From the NCBI RefSeq assembly GCF_007565055.1, contig NC_044550.1, positions 88,316,174-88,380,173 on the forward strand: a DNA stretch of 64,000 nucleotides, read 5' to 3'. The translations under genes and the position numbers were made by a program. Positions 49,896 through 62,037 of the stretch are shown here, one piece after another. The notes under the pieces are model-generated. The model saw only the letters and a program-made list of their open reading frames with translations. It did not search any database and had not been told where the DNA came from. The stretch comes from Rhinopithecus roxellana. Lineage: Eukaryota; Chordata; Mammalia; Primates; Cercopithecidae. Position 1 is the first letter of the stretch, and every line of letters starts with the position of its first letter.

Positions 49896-50805
49896 CTTGG
49901 ATGAACTCTGCTTTCCTGCTCACAGACGGCAGGGTCCTGTTGAGCCCCAGGATCCTGTCTAGGTGGAAGGCAAACACCTCACTCATGTCCAAGGGCTGCT
50001 TGAGAAGCCCACACGGGCTAGGGCCGCAGCGGAGCACAGCGCCAGGTGCGCCCCCCTCCAGCACCAGCAAACGGGCTCCACTCTTAGAGGACACTGGCCG
50101 GAGCCCTGCCACTGTGCTGTCCGCCAAGAGTCGCATTCTTCGGATGTCATCTTTGCTCAGCCAGGAGGGGGCGCTCTCGCTGTAGATCCTAATGTTGCTT
50201 TCCCTGGAGCTGGGCTGCAGGAAGTCTGGGCCCCTGGCTCGCACTCCTGGACCCCGCACCAACCTCCAGGGTCGCTCTCCCATCTTAGCTAGGTTTGCTC
50301 CCTGAGCGTACCCAGGTGCTACAGCATCAGCTGCCCTTGCAACTTCTTGCGGCTGAAGAGATGGTCCGACCAAAGCCTCCTGCCCTGGAGCAGCCGATGC
50401 CACTGCATGCTTTTTCCTGCGCTTGGGCTTCACGGTGCCACGGATATTGGCCGGCTTGCTGCGCTTGGAGCGTAGCGTAATGTACACCACATTGGGCTGC
50501 AGAGTGGACCCATTGCCCTGGGACTCCGGAGGCGCCAGGGTACCATCCAGGGGTATCTCAGGGAAGGATGCCTCGGCGGGGTCGCGGCTGCGATGTGGCC
50601 CCTTCTCAGCCGCGTGTCCGTGCTGGAGAGAGGCCCTCCCCACCTGGCTCACCAGGAAGCCCAGGTAGATGGCACAGGCAGTGCCCAGCAGAAGGTTTCT
50701 CCGGGTCCTTGGACGCCGGCTGCTCCAGAGTTTACGCACCCGCGGGACGCACAGGGAGCAGATGAACCAGTTTATGAGCTGCCCCGGCTTGTCTGGACAG
50801 GTCAT
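49896..50805 (-). CDS. GASK1B: GASK1B coding exon 2: residues 1-303, start codon and membrane anchor
   Basis: The start codon is at 50805-50803 (protein starts MTCPDKPGQL). The next in-frame triplet upstream that matters is a stop (TAG) 19 codons back, with no in-frame ATG between, so this start is the only one available within the exon. A short cytosolic tail contains two cysteines (16 and 19) and an arginine-rich stretch (22-36). A single hydrophobic segment at about 37-55 gives type II topology. The luminal part begins with a low-complexity stem that includes a basic patch (KPKRRKK, 126-132). It then enters the conserved region with IRIYSESAPSWLSKDD (205-220) and HLDRILGLNR (281-290), a motif shared with FAM20-like kinases. 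N-glycosylation sequons are at N98 and N289. The exon ends CAAG with donor GTAACA at 49895, which is weaker than the other donors. Confidence 0.97.
49970..50770. promoter_or_regulatory. CpG-rich island over GASK1B coding exon 2
   Basis: CpG dinucleotides are frequent across exon 2 (for example 50020-50130, 50430-50480, 50570-50640, 50690-50760), in sharp contrast to the AT-rich introns. The GC bias coincides with the low-complexity luminal stem. It may act as an alternative or antisense promoter, or simply be a CpG-rich coding exon. Confidence 0.5.
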
Positions 50806-50824
50806 TTCTCTGCTGCATCCACAT
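50732..50824 (-). other. upstream ORF overlapping the GASK1B start codon
   Basis: An ATG at 50824 (with a second in-frame ATG at 50818) opens a 30-codon frame, +1/-1 relative to GASK1B. It runs past the main start at 50805 and stops at TAA 50734-50732. The first ATG has A at -3. If exon 2 of the mRNA includes this leader, the uORF would compete with the main start. Direct sequence observation; translation is not shown. Confidence 0.6.
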
Positions 50825-50907
50825 GTTGAAAGGAGTTTAAAGTCTGCATTTGGCTCCTGCTAATGTAATGCATGGTTTCCTGACTTCAGCTGTCGCGTCC
50901 GCTTCGG

Positions 50908-50918
50908 GATATAAATGG
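50908..50918 (+). promoter_or_regulatory. TATA-like box pointing away from GASK1B
   Basis: 'gatataaatgg' on the plus strand lies just outside the CpG-rich exon 2, which would place a start near 50940 running right, antisense to the GASK1B 5' region. An antisense RNA gene (GASK1B-AS1) is known at the human locus. Linking it to this box is a guess. Confidence 0.25.
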
Positions 50919-51579
50919 TCTCCAGTGGGTAGAGGTGGAAGGAAAGGGTTGGTGATGAAGCTGGGAATGTTTCAGACACAACAAACCTTTTAAACTATCA
51001 GTCTCCCCAAGGAGAAATGTGGTTTGTTTCTGGGAATGAATGGATACAGAGTTAACTGAATCACAGTCTCAAACCATTTAAGTTCCTCTACAAGAGTAAA
51101 GAAAAAAAGTCATTTCCTTTCATAAATATCACCGCTAAATGTTTTTAAAAATAAAATTTAAAACCATGAAAACAAGATAGATGTATAGATTTGACAGTCA
51201 CTTTAAAGTAGTGAAAACAAGCCACAAAAATCCACGAGTGTTTTATAACTTGTACCTAGAGTCATTTAAGTTGACTCTGAAGCAAAAGCATTAATATGTG
51301 ACAAACCTGGGCTTTTCCTTTTTGAAATTCAGAAAGAACTTAAGACAAGTAATAGATGATTTTTAAAACTCTATAACTATACCATATTTACTTTTTAAAG
51401 TCCTGAATTAACCAAGTACAAGCAGCAAGTATTAACAATAAAATTTAGAAACATATTCTCTTAGTCTAATAGTACACATTTTTCTTCGTATTAATAATAT
51501 GTTGCATTAGCTTACATTGTTAGTATAATACAAAGCCGTAAATGTCCACATATGTTGGAAACAGTTGCATTTATTCTGT

Positions 51580-51635
51580 TTCTCTCTCTCTCTTTCTCTC
51601 TTACACATACACACACACACACAACACAACACAAC
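51580..51635. repeat. (TC)n and (CA)n microsatellite
   Basis: 'tctctctctctctttctctc' followed by 'acacacacacacacac' and three 'aacac' steps. Confidence 0.9.
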
Positions 51636-52280
51636 TCTGACTGCTTTTTATTTCTTTTCTTTCCACCGAAGTCAGCTGAAAGAAAATAAAAGCATCTCTA
51701 GTTCTGTTTTTTCACTATTAAAAAGAAAAAGAAGAAACTCGTAAGCAACCTTACTTACACAGCTGGCCCCATGCTTGGCTCCAGGAAGAATGTAATCCTT
51801 GACTCTAATGCAAAGAACTTTTAAAGGCTGAGGCATGTAAGTAGAACATATTTCATGGTCAAGAGTGTTCCACATTTCAAACATTTCAGTTCAGCTTTAA
51901 AAGCCCCCTTGAAAACTACTGATTGCAAAGCAAAACTTGGAAACTGACTGCTGCATGGTTTTAAGAAATTTTAGAAACAATAGTTAACAAAATAAACATT
52001 AATTTTAAATTCGGAAAAAAGAAATGCCGTAGAGAATCAGTTTTCATTCAAATAACTTTCCACTTATTTTTAACCCCTGGGAGCCCTCTAGTGTCGTGTT
52101 TGCAAAACAGACTCAGAAATGTCAGTCTCATGAAGTTCAAAAGATCGAGAGTGTTTGCTATCTTGGTAGAGCAGCCGCAGCCAAGGGAGTAACTTGTAAA
52201 ATAAGGAATGCCATCACCCCTCGAGTGTCCATCCCACATAACTTGGGATTAGAGCATAAGCGTTCCCAGCAACTACTCAC

Positions 52281-52405
52281 CTTACCATCTTGGCCGTTTC
52301 ATTCGTCTTCCACCAGTTCTGGAAAGAGAAGGCCTAGAAGTTCAGAAAAAAAACGGTAAGAAAGAGTTAATATAAATGAGGGGGAAAAAATAGAACAGTG
52401 AGATA
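52281..52405 (-). other. GASK1B: candidate GASK1B 5' UTR exon
   Basis: On the minus strand the sequence ending at 52281 is AAG followed by GTGAGT, an ideal splice donor, with a second donor GTAAGG five bases upstream (52285). A TATAAA-like box is at 52436-52431, which would give a start near 52405. A six-codon uORF (52302-52282) lies at the exon's end. Alternatively 'cttctctttccag' (ending about 52322) could be an acceptor for an internal exon. No transcript evidence is available. Confidence 0.3.
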
Positions 52406-52899
52406 AGAGTGCACATAGATAAGAAAGACATTTATAGTGTGCAGTTGCACGATGCAACAGTTCACCAAAAGAAGTTGTGGATTATCTCTGATTGGAGGTT
52501 TTTAAAAAAAAAAAACAGGTGAGGGATTGGCCTGGGTGGTTTGCATGTCCTAGCACAAAGGCAGGAACTGATGACCTTGGGGTCTCAATTACACTATGAC
52601 AAATAGAATCAAAAGGCAAGAAGACAGAAAGGGGACAGGGATTTTTCCTACCCACAGAGAAAGAAAGTTGTGATACTGAAGAGTGGGTAAAAGATTAGCA
52701 TATGGTATATATTCCTAAAAATACTGTATTTTACAATGCAAAAAGAGCAAGGAGTTGGAATATATATGGAAGGAGAGAATAAACGTCCAAGTGGTAAATT
52801 GACGAAAATTATAATCAGGCTGTTATTTTAGCACTCTAAACTCAGTCCTTTTTTCCTCTTTAAAAGTCCTGCCACATGGAGGAATGAGAAGGACCAATC

Positions 52900-53028
52900 C
52901 CAATATTGATAGTACCTGGGTATTTTAATATTCCCAATATTGATAGTACCTGGGTATTTTTGATAGTACCTGGGTATTTTTGATAGTACCTGGGTATTTT
53001 ATAGTGCCTGGAAGTACCTGGGTATTTT
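52900..53028. repeat. 20-bp minisatellite
   Basis: The unit tgatagtacctgggtatttt occurs as three perfect head-to-tail copies (52941-53000), with another copy at 52908-52926 after 'ccaatat', a 13-bp repeat of 'cccaatattgata' context, and a degenerate end copy ('gaagtacctgggtatttt', 53011-53028). Confidence 0.95.
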
Positions 53029-53494
53029 GGCTAAACTTTCTGAGAATTCAGGCATCAAAGCAATTTTATTTGCACTCAAAAACTCTTAAGGCACATACTT
53101 TCATACACACAGAATTATTTTCTAGATAGAAAATGTGAACTTCTTGCAAGAAAACCATACCAAAGCTGCATTTTATAATCATCTTATTATTTTCACAGTC
53201 AAAGGAACAACTGATTTGGCTCTATAAAAATTAAAAGTAAGCCTTTGGCAGAGGCCAGTTATAATAACCAGAAGTCTCCTCCAGCTGTTTTTAGAGCTAC
53301 TTTTTTCATGGAGAAATGCCTAGGAGATAGGGTGAGTTGTGTGAGTTAGTAAATCTGGTTGACTACCTTGCCACCCCACTCCAAAAATGTCTCCTAGAAA
53401 AAGAACAATACACTGTCCCCTGCTATAGCCACAACAGGGATTAGTGGAGGCTCCACTATCTACTCTGAACTATGATATTCAGAGAATAGGCTGA

Positions 53495-53665
53495 AGAGGG
53501 AGGAAGCCTGGCTTTAAATTCTTCTCATTTAACTCTTACGTGTGGTCCCCTGTGGCAAGTCATTTTACCCTGCCTCAGTTTCCCTCATGTGTAAGAGAAG
53601 AAAAATAATACCACTTACTCCATCGGTTTCTTGTGATGATCGAATGAGACAGCAGCCTTGGCATG
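53495..53665 (+). repeat. MIR SINE
   Basis: 'gtggcaagtcattttaccct', 'gcctcagtttccctcatgtg' and 'gtgatgatcgaatgagacag' are MIR core and 3' half. Confidence 0.7.
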
Positions 53666-55089
53666 ACCATTTGAAATATTCAGCAACGTGTTTGTTTTTA
53701 TCCCCCATGATGCCTCATTAAACTGCTCGGAAGCCTGTCTCCTCCGCCCAGGCCTCGACACATGGTCACCATTGCACCACAGCAAAGCTATCACGGTAGA
53801 ATTGAGGACAAGCACACTGAATTATTTGTAGTCAAGATATTGATGTAACCAATACACTGGATAAACGGGGCTTGTCAGATATAATCAGAACACAATTTTA
53901 GTGATTGCCCCCCTCCACTGCCCATTGAAACCTATTCTGTGGCCTGATATCTCTTTTCAACTTTCTTAAATGGAAACTCAGGCAGGCCCCATGACTTTTC
54001 CAGTAATACTTAAATTTTTTTAAAAGTTCTCCAGTTGTTAGCCATAGACATACAGACATGTAATATACATAAACTAATTAATATGTTTGATTCTATATCA
54101 TAGTAAATTTTTTTTTAATTTCTTTTAAATTTCCAGAATTTCTCCAGAAAATAGCAGTCCCTCAAAAAGCATAACCAAAATCTACTGAAAAGGGACAGAG
54201 GAGATCCATTGCAGATTCTTTTTTGTTCCTGCCTAGAGCTCTTATTCCTTAACCACTCACTCAGCCCCTCACCCTACTTTGAGCCTGGCTCTGGCTGTTC
54301 CAAGGTAGTGGAGAGAGAGAAGCAATAATGGCAGAAATGGTTTTGCTACTCCATGGATAATGCTGCGAATTGACTTATAAGCTCTCCAGGTTTGGCAGGT
54401 GTGTAAAGCTGACTCTGCGATGAGCATCTTGTAGTCACTTCAAAGACACCACTATCAAAGCATCTCTCTAGCTGGCTGTTGATGGCCCCTCAGTCCCCTG
54501 GAACTTGGTAGCCCCCCATTCTGTTGAGATCACCTCATCTCTTAGGCAGCATTTAGGCTGACCCGCAGGCTGGTTTTCTAACTTGGACGTCTGTGTACTG
54601 CCCCACAAGTGATCCAATGGACATGGTCATCATGATTTGCTCCAGCAACCTCAGACTTCCCAATGCAGCAAACCACTTCCCTCAGCACAGCGGATCCATA
54701 CCTCATTTTGGAATGTGGAAGCAATTGCCATCAATTGCTCATGGTCTCTGTTGAAACTGAATGGAAAGGTGTTTTTTGCCATCAGGTAGCACGGGACACG
54801 GAGAAGTTTAATTTGGTTTTAGAAAAATAAAGCTAAATTCCTTGAACGAGTGTTAGTTTGAAAATTTGTTGCCACAATATAACATTCATTCATAACTTAC
54901 AATATAATCTGTGAGTGCACATATAGAACTCAAAGCATTCGTTATTATTATTAGATTAGATCAGAGAGACTAATAATTCTCGTGCCTAAAGTATTTTCTC
55001 TTCTTAAAAATAATAAGAGAAATAAAGTGAAAAAGTAGACAGTAAGATAATGGTAGAGCCCATTAGAATTACCTGGGGACCTTTCTATA

Positions 55090-55275
55090 TCTTTATGGAG
55101 GGGCAAGGATGGTGATGGAGAGAAAACATGAATAGAGCAGGATTGTGGGAATGTCCTGTTTCTTCGTTTAGATGGGATTTACCTAAGTATGTTTATTTTG
55201 AGATAACACATTGACTATACATTTGTGATTTCTGTACTTTTCCATATTTATATATGTCTTATCCTTCAATCAAAT
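55090..55275 (+). repeat. L1M 3' end within the MER5 element
   Basis: 'gtttattttgagataacaca', 'ttgactatacatttgtgatt', 'tctgtacttttccatattta' and 'tatgtcttatccttcaatca' follow the 3' terminal order of L1M elements ('tgatttgtgtacttttc' type). Confidence 0.5.
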
Positions 55276-55284
55276 TGGAAAGGG

Positions 55285-55412
55285 TGTAGATATATATTTA
55301 TTTTATATTCTTTATACCTTGTATATATGAGTATATATATATACCTTGTATATATTTTATATTCTTTATACCTTATATATATACCTTGTATATATATATA
55401 TATGTATATAAA
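55285..55412. repeat. AT-rich tandem repeat
   Basis: 'ttttatattctttatacctt' plus 'gtatatat' tracts occur twice, with TATATA runs between. Likely length-variable. The open frames over it are artefacts of the repeat. Confidence 0.85.
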
Positions 55413-58383
55413 TCTATAAAGAAGGAGAGTAGGACAAATAATTTGTTTACAATAAAAAATGCATATTACTTTGGTCATTTAAAAATTAAGTTTAAATATT
55501 AAAGAACAGTAAAAACCCCTGAAAAATTTAAAAATACATGAGTGTCTAGGCCCCATCCATCTTCCCAGAGACTCTAAATGATCTAAAGCAGGGCCCAGGA
55601 ATCCACAGTTTGAAAAGCTTCTAATGTGCAGAGTTATAATTCACTGTACTATGAGTTAAATACTTAGTTCTAGAAGCAAATTAACACCTTTTTACAATTA
55701 AATGATGTCTTAGGTTTCACTGGCAATGAAGTAATCTGTAAATCCTTCAAGGCTTCCAATAGTAAGATCCTAGTTTGATGAAGCCTATTTGCCTTCAGTC
55801 TGGGACAACTCCTGGACCAGATTAGATAGTGAATCGGGCCTCATTCTTCCACCCACAGCACTCTCATTTCCCCCACTCCTGTCAGGTGTGTCACTTGCTG
55901 TGACTGTGTGGCAACTTGCCCATCTCCTGAGAGCCCTTGGGAAAGTGAAGGACAATATAGAAGGACTCCAATCACTGAAAAGCTAAGTACTGAGTTTTTC
56001 TTTGCCGTTGTTGACCCAGGCCTGTTGCACAGATTGCAGACCTGCAGATGGACACCTTGTTCCTGGTTCAGTGCTGCCCAGACTTTTCCACTGGGGGACC
56101 CTATCCTTTGCTTCTCATATTCCTGATTTCTAGGAACCATAACCCTACTATAATTATAATCCCGGCATTAGCATAGGTTCCTGGGTACAACCTTTGCCCT
56201 ACTTATTGTATGGAATTTGCTAATTCCTTTGCTATCCATTCCAACACCAGGCCTGGACAGCACCAAGCTGCCCTGCCTGCTGCTGAAAAATTTTCAACTT
56301 TATAATCTTTGAAGTTTTGTCATAAAAGTGTTAAATAGTAGTCTATACTATATCTGTCTTTTGAACAGTATGCAGAAGAAGTTATATTGATTATGTCATA
56401 TTTTATAGAAATATGTGCACTTTTTATCTGACAGTTGATTGCTCACCCCTAAGGACATCATTCCTGTTGACCTAAACTAGTACATCTATATGCAGTAGGA
56501 GAAGTGCTTTTGGAGAAAATTACCTGTCTCCTCAGAACTGGTCTTACAAATCTATGAAGTAACACTATGTGCCATAGCCTAATCACTCATATATGACCCA
56601 GAGAATACCAAATAGGCATATTTCCAGCAGATAAAATGCCTGGCATTGCACTGTATTAGGTATTCTCTCCTCTGTCTACTATTATACCATGCACCTTCCT
56701 CCATTTTCCTGGTATGGAAATCTCCTGCAATAATCCATTTGCCTCGTTTCCCTAGGACCATTTATTCCATGATTTGGTGTTGTGTCTGTGTTAGAATGGT
56801 TCTGCCACATGACCAGAAACTGGGCGATGTCTGCATGAACATACTATGATATAGTAAACAGATAAAACAAATGACAGCCAATTTGGCATCTATTTGAAAT
56901 GATAGACATGTATAAAGTTATTATTTCACTTCTTAATAATTAGATAATTTATGCAGGTTAGAATAATTTCCATTTGTTTTATAGTTCTAAAACCTGATAA
57001 TTCATAGAGTCATCATGGAATAAAGTAGGAATTAGGAAAATTGGAGGTTGCCCTGAGTTTCTTCAAAAAGCCCCCACACAATCTAGACAACTAAGCTTCT
57101 CTATTTCAGAAATGGGCACTCAAGGTCCTGATACTCTGCTCCATTTCTGTCCCCAGGGCACACACACAGAGGAGAAACCAGGACAGACACACTGGCTCTA
57201 GGTCATTCTTGGCATAGACAGAAAAACTCACGCAGCAGTAGTTTTCTGTCTTTGTAAAGGAGTAAAGATTGGATAAAACTGTCTCAACCCTTGGGCTCCT
57301 TGCAGGAAACTAGTGCAGACCAACAAATTATTTTTTCTCTCCTCACCTAAGGTATAGTTTATGTAAAAGAAAAAAATCTACAGAGTACATTTAAAGAAAG
57401 GAAAGGCCCCTGGCTTCACTAGATTAAATTTGGAACGTTAGAAATGCATTGGGATTATAAATAAACACCTTAAACTGCAGGAGAAGAATGTAGAGAGAAA
57501 TTTGGAATCCTTTATTCATTTGTATCTGGTAGTTTTGGAACTGAGTTGGATCACCTACTGTGATTCAGACATATGTCCCCTATCTGATACAATGTTGGGG
57601 TATGTAACTACATACGCAAATTTTAAGAATTGATAGTGAAACTGGATTGGAAAAGACAGACTGGGTTAATGTTACATACTCTACCCATTCACCCACGCCC
57701 ACCTCCCCAGCACTGTGGATTCAAGCACCAGAAAAGAAGAACTACAGGAAGGCACTGATGGAGATATTTTCATATATTATTCTGCGCAATATCAAAGCAT
57801 TAGCAGCCATTGGCTTGCAAGGTGAAGAAATATGATGCAGTGTCAGGGAGCATCTCATCCTTTCCATTACCTCTCAGGTATTGCAACTTCTGGAGCCCTG
57901 GTGGGTAGCTCCCATGGTGTGGACTTCAGGGTTACCGTAGAAGGCAGCAACAGCAGCAGGTGAAGCAGTAAGTTGCCCACAAGTAGCTGCACAGAGAGAA
58001 AACATCCATGAGAGAGGCTTGTGTGTGGTAACCAGAACTACCTGGGTTATAAGCATATGAACTACAAGACTAAGCATCTGTAAGACACAATAAGTGCTTT
58101 TTGGAGAGGTGCTGGAGGTCTTGTTTTACGCAGGAGAGGGTAAAAGTCAGTACAGTTCAAGTCACTTCTGCCAAAGAATGCTAGGTAGCCATGGGCTAGT
58201 GAGACTTGGAGAAATGTACGTTGCACAACAGTTTAAAATTTATTGAAGACCTACTCAATGCTTGTCACTAAAGCTGGATTCTGTGGGGAGTACACAATGT
58301 GTAAGGCACTGCCTGGACATTAACTGAATTAACAAATGCATTAATGAATGAACATATTAAGATGGTAAAACACATCCCAAGGC

Positions 58384-58560
58384 CAGTGGTTCTCAAAGTG
58401 TGACCCTGGACCCGCAGCATCAGCTTCACCTAGAAATTTGTTAGAAATGAAAATCCTCGAAACCCACCTGAGACCTGCGGAATCGGAAACTGGAGGAGAG
58501 TCTTGTTTCGATACAGATATTGAAATAAGCCCTCCAGGTGACTGCCCTAGTGAGAAGCCC
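58384..58560 (+). repeat. MER5A (hAT-Charlie)
   Basis: 'cagtggttctcaaagtgtga', 'cagcatcagcttcacctaga', 'aatttgttagaaatgaaaat' and 'taagccctccaggtgactgc' cover the MER5A consensus. The right terminus is eroded. Confidence 0.8.
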
Positions 58561-61500
58561 CAAAACGAATGGGGCAGGCCAGGAGGAAGACAGAAAGATG
58601 CCAAAAGAAGGTGGACAGAAAAGCAAAAAGTTGGGAGAAGATTCAAAACAATATTTGCAGTTTATCTAAGGTTGTTCTATTCCTTTTCCCGTCTTTATGA
58701 GAGTTCCATTTCCTTCCTGATATTTTATCCTTTGGATCAAAAACACAGAATGTGTTAACATCACATACCCTGCCCAGCCACCCACTCTCACCTACTCAGC
58801 TCTATAGATTCAAGCTCCTTCTCAAAGCACGTTCACAGCATGTAGAAACTGGAAAAAGAAGGAATTTGAGAGAGACTACAGTTCACAGCCCATGGAATGA
58901 AAACCAGGAGCACTCATGGCTGGGTGTGGAGGGACTGCCTAAGGAAAAGTGCCAGAGAAAAATCAATCCTTGACAGCCCATCACCAGTTATGAATCCATA
59001 AAGACTCCTTTTATAGTAAAATCACACTGTTTTCCAAAGGGCAGTCATCGGATTCCCATGGTCATGTAACATGTAGCATAGCCAAAAATTATAAGCCTAA
59101 AAGCTTTTGGTTAGAAGCTTGGAATGGGTTCTGAAATAAAAAGATGAAAAGATACCAAGGAGTATAACACAGAGAAAAAAAAAATTGAATATTTTTATAA
59201 GAATGAACATGTCGTTCTCTAAATATAACACACTCCAATTATTTTTCCACAGGAAATGACCAGTGCTTTGGTTAAGAATGCATATTACATTGCAGTTCTT
59301 TGGGGAATGAAGCCACCCTTGACTGAGGTAATCATCGGTTCAGAGGCAACTCCTTGTTTTATCTTTGCACTAATTGCTTAGAGAAATAGCCAGACAATAT
59401 AATTAATGACAATAAATCTGCATTTAACTGAGTTAACGAATTTGTAAACAAAAAGATTCCTATCTCAGGTAGGTGCTTTTGGAAAGATAATTAATTTAGC
59501 TTAGTTTCGCTGAGATCATTATATCTAGTACACAGAATGGTTCTAATAATTAAATTGCATGTTATATGTAAAGCACTTAGCACAGTGCTTGATACGCTAT
59601 AAGATGTAATTGCTCATTCATTATTTTCTCTTTTCTTGCAAGGATGATACTAATGGTTAGGCACTCTCTAAAGAGATGTAAGGCACTGTTGGTAAGATTC
59701 ATTGATCAATACATGATTTCAGGTTCAAGAAACAGTTGTATGATTAAGTTACTAATGCAGCAAATTATCCAGAATTTGCTTCACTGTCTCCTTTTATACT
59801 TAACAAAAGACTTAAAAGATAATCAGGAATATATTCTGCATGCTACTTTGGATTCAAATCTTTGCCCATTTTTGCCTTTGAAATTTAGAACTAGTCTATG
59901 GTAACCTATATGAGGCTATAGTGAGGTGATTCATAGCAATATAATTGAAATAGGGAGGTATCATAATTGAATACTTGTTTTACCTTTCTTAATAATGGCA
60001 TCCATCTCATAGAGCTGGTGTGAGGAAAAGATGAATTAATACATGCAAGCCCTTATAATATAAAAAAAAAGTCAGCTTGGTTATTATCAGGTGGGGAAAG
60101 ATAGACCTTAGAAATATTCATTTCTTACGGTCAAAATGAGATTCAGAGTTGGTCACGCCCATTTATACTTTGATCAAGGGAGAGGTCGCCCAATTATTGG
60201 ATGGATTTACTCAGTTCTCCTGACACGTATCTCCTTATTATGGAGAAACCTGTAATCGCTTATTAGAGACTGAAGTATTTGTTTTCATATCCTTAGACTC
60301 CTCTATTATTCTTTTATTTTTTCATTTAAAATATTTTTGGAGCAACTATCATGTGACAGGCATTGTGAAATCACTTTGGAAGTAGCAGTTAAAATGATAT
60401 ACAATGGTCCAGCAGTCAAGGGACTTATAGGATCCTACCTTCTAGGCTGGACTCCCTTCTCAAAATTTCATCTCTATCCTGTTCTTCACCTTCTTCCTCA
60501 TCTGCCACCCTGAGGACCTGCCCAAACCGAACAGAAATGTCTAGTTTCAGGTCTCAATTCTTCCCATTCTATCTGTCTCAATATAATTAAGTAGATCATG
60601 CCTACATACCTCAAATATGTCCATTCTAATCATACTAAATTTGTCTACCAAGTGACAGTATTGGACTGCTTTGGGTAGTTTTATAGATAATTCATTTTCA
60701 TTGATAAATAATTCACTTACCAATCTGTCATAAGTTTCAAACTGACCCAAAGCTTATTTTCACTTATTCTATTATTGAATCATGGAAAAAAAGACATTCT
60801 TCTTTTTGTTAAATAAGAAAAAAATGCTTTACAATTAATTGAATTTCAGCTAATAGATGGATAGATTTCTTTCTAAAATATATAGCTTTGTGAAATAAAA
60901 AAGTTTAATAAGTTGAGCCTGGAATTTCTGCAGCCAAAGCATATAAGTGTCTGAGAGGCTTGGTGAACAAAAGTTCATCACGAAACATTTTTATTTCTTT
61001 TCAAGTTTTCCTGAAGAGCACAATTCAAAATTAAAATGTATAACTTTCTGTTTCAAGCAGTATATATTGTCAGGCTGGAAACTCTCAAAGGCCCTCTTAC
61101 CTAAAACCTAGACCTAAAATAAATAAGGAAAAAACGCATATAATCCATTGTTTATAAATTTCCTAAAAATGAAAAATTCTCAAATTTAAAACTTCCATAA
61201 ATGACATCAAGTTATCTGTGGTTAATATTAGAAATCACAAGCATACAAAGAAAAAGAAAACACAGAGAGAGAGAGAATTTTTGGAATTATTTGAATCCAA
61301 ACGTAAATATAGATAGATAAACATAAACTGCTTAAAGGAAGACTAAGGGAACATGCAACAAAATGATTTAAAAATGATTGAGTACACATTAAAAAAATTT
61401 TAAATAACATTTAGAAATGATTTTAAAAAGTTCAAATTAAAATTCACTGAATAAAATCTTGGTCCCTGGAGTCAACAGTGTAGCCTACATTTAATAAATC

Positions 61501-62037
61501 TTCTACCAAAAATAAGTTTAAAAATTGGAAAAAATATATCTAAAAATCAATCCTCTGAAAGCATTGCAGAGCCAGTGCAAGTAATACTGAGCAGCTAGAA
61601 TCCTTGAGAAAGGGAAGCACACAAGATGTACTCAACATTCACCTCGGAATTTTCCTGGGGGCATTTTCCAAGTTGTGGTGAAGGCGAAAGGAGCCCAAGA
61701 AGAAAGCAGGAGTCTCACATACCAGAGGAGACAAAGTCTGGCTTTTCAGGATGCCAAAGGAGCTCTGATCTGAGGAGCAAACTATTGAAAAAGACAGGAA
61801 GCTAAGAGAGTGCCTGCAAATCTGCACCCTCGTTTCCCTCAAATTGTGGGTAAATTTCTGACTTGTGCATGTGTAAGGCAAGCCTTCAAGATACATACTA
61901 GGAAACAGCAAACAGAAAGCTCGAGTGCTGAACACAGATTTCAGCAGTTGAACAGCACTGAGGAGTTAAAGATTAAAATGAAATCCAGAGGGAGCGTGCT
62001 AAACTCAGGTCTAGGACTTGGGCAGAACTACTTTTTA

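Larger units (their letters stand above)
6552..50805 (-). other. GASK1B: GASK1B gene, coding span (start codon to stop codon)
   Basis: Four exons on the minus strand join into a single 519-codon reading frame that I recognise as Golgi-associated kinase 1B (FAM198B/C4orf18), the same length as the human protein. Introns run 49895-34688, 34472-10136 and 9908-6760. Each starts with GT and ends with AG on the minus strand. Two exon joins split a codon (D304 and E451) and one falls between codons (375/376), and all three restore the frame exactly. The family is known as type II Golgi glycoproteins with a kinase-like fold related to FAM20 and Four-jointed. Substrate and physiological role are not settled. 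Nothing in the sequence suggests a pseudogene: it has introns, no premature stop and intact splice sites. Confidence 0.97.
55055..55640. repeat. MER5-type hAT element, split by an insertion
   Basis: The left piece 'cattagaattacctggggac' (55060-55083) and the right piece 'gtctaggccccatccatctt' to 'gcttctaatgtgcag' (55540-55630) read as one MER5A-like element. The 55084-55530 insert separates them. Confidence 0.5.

Noticed and set aside
49739..50829. Plus-strand open frames of 60-148 codons across exon 2
   Set aside because: They are shadows of the CpG-rich GASK1B coding exon on the other strand.
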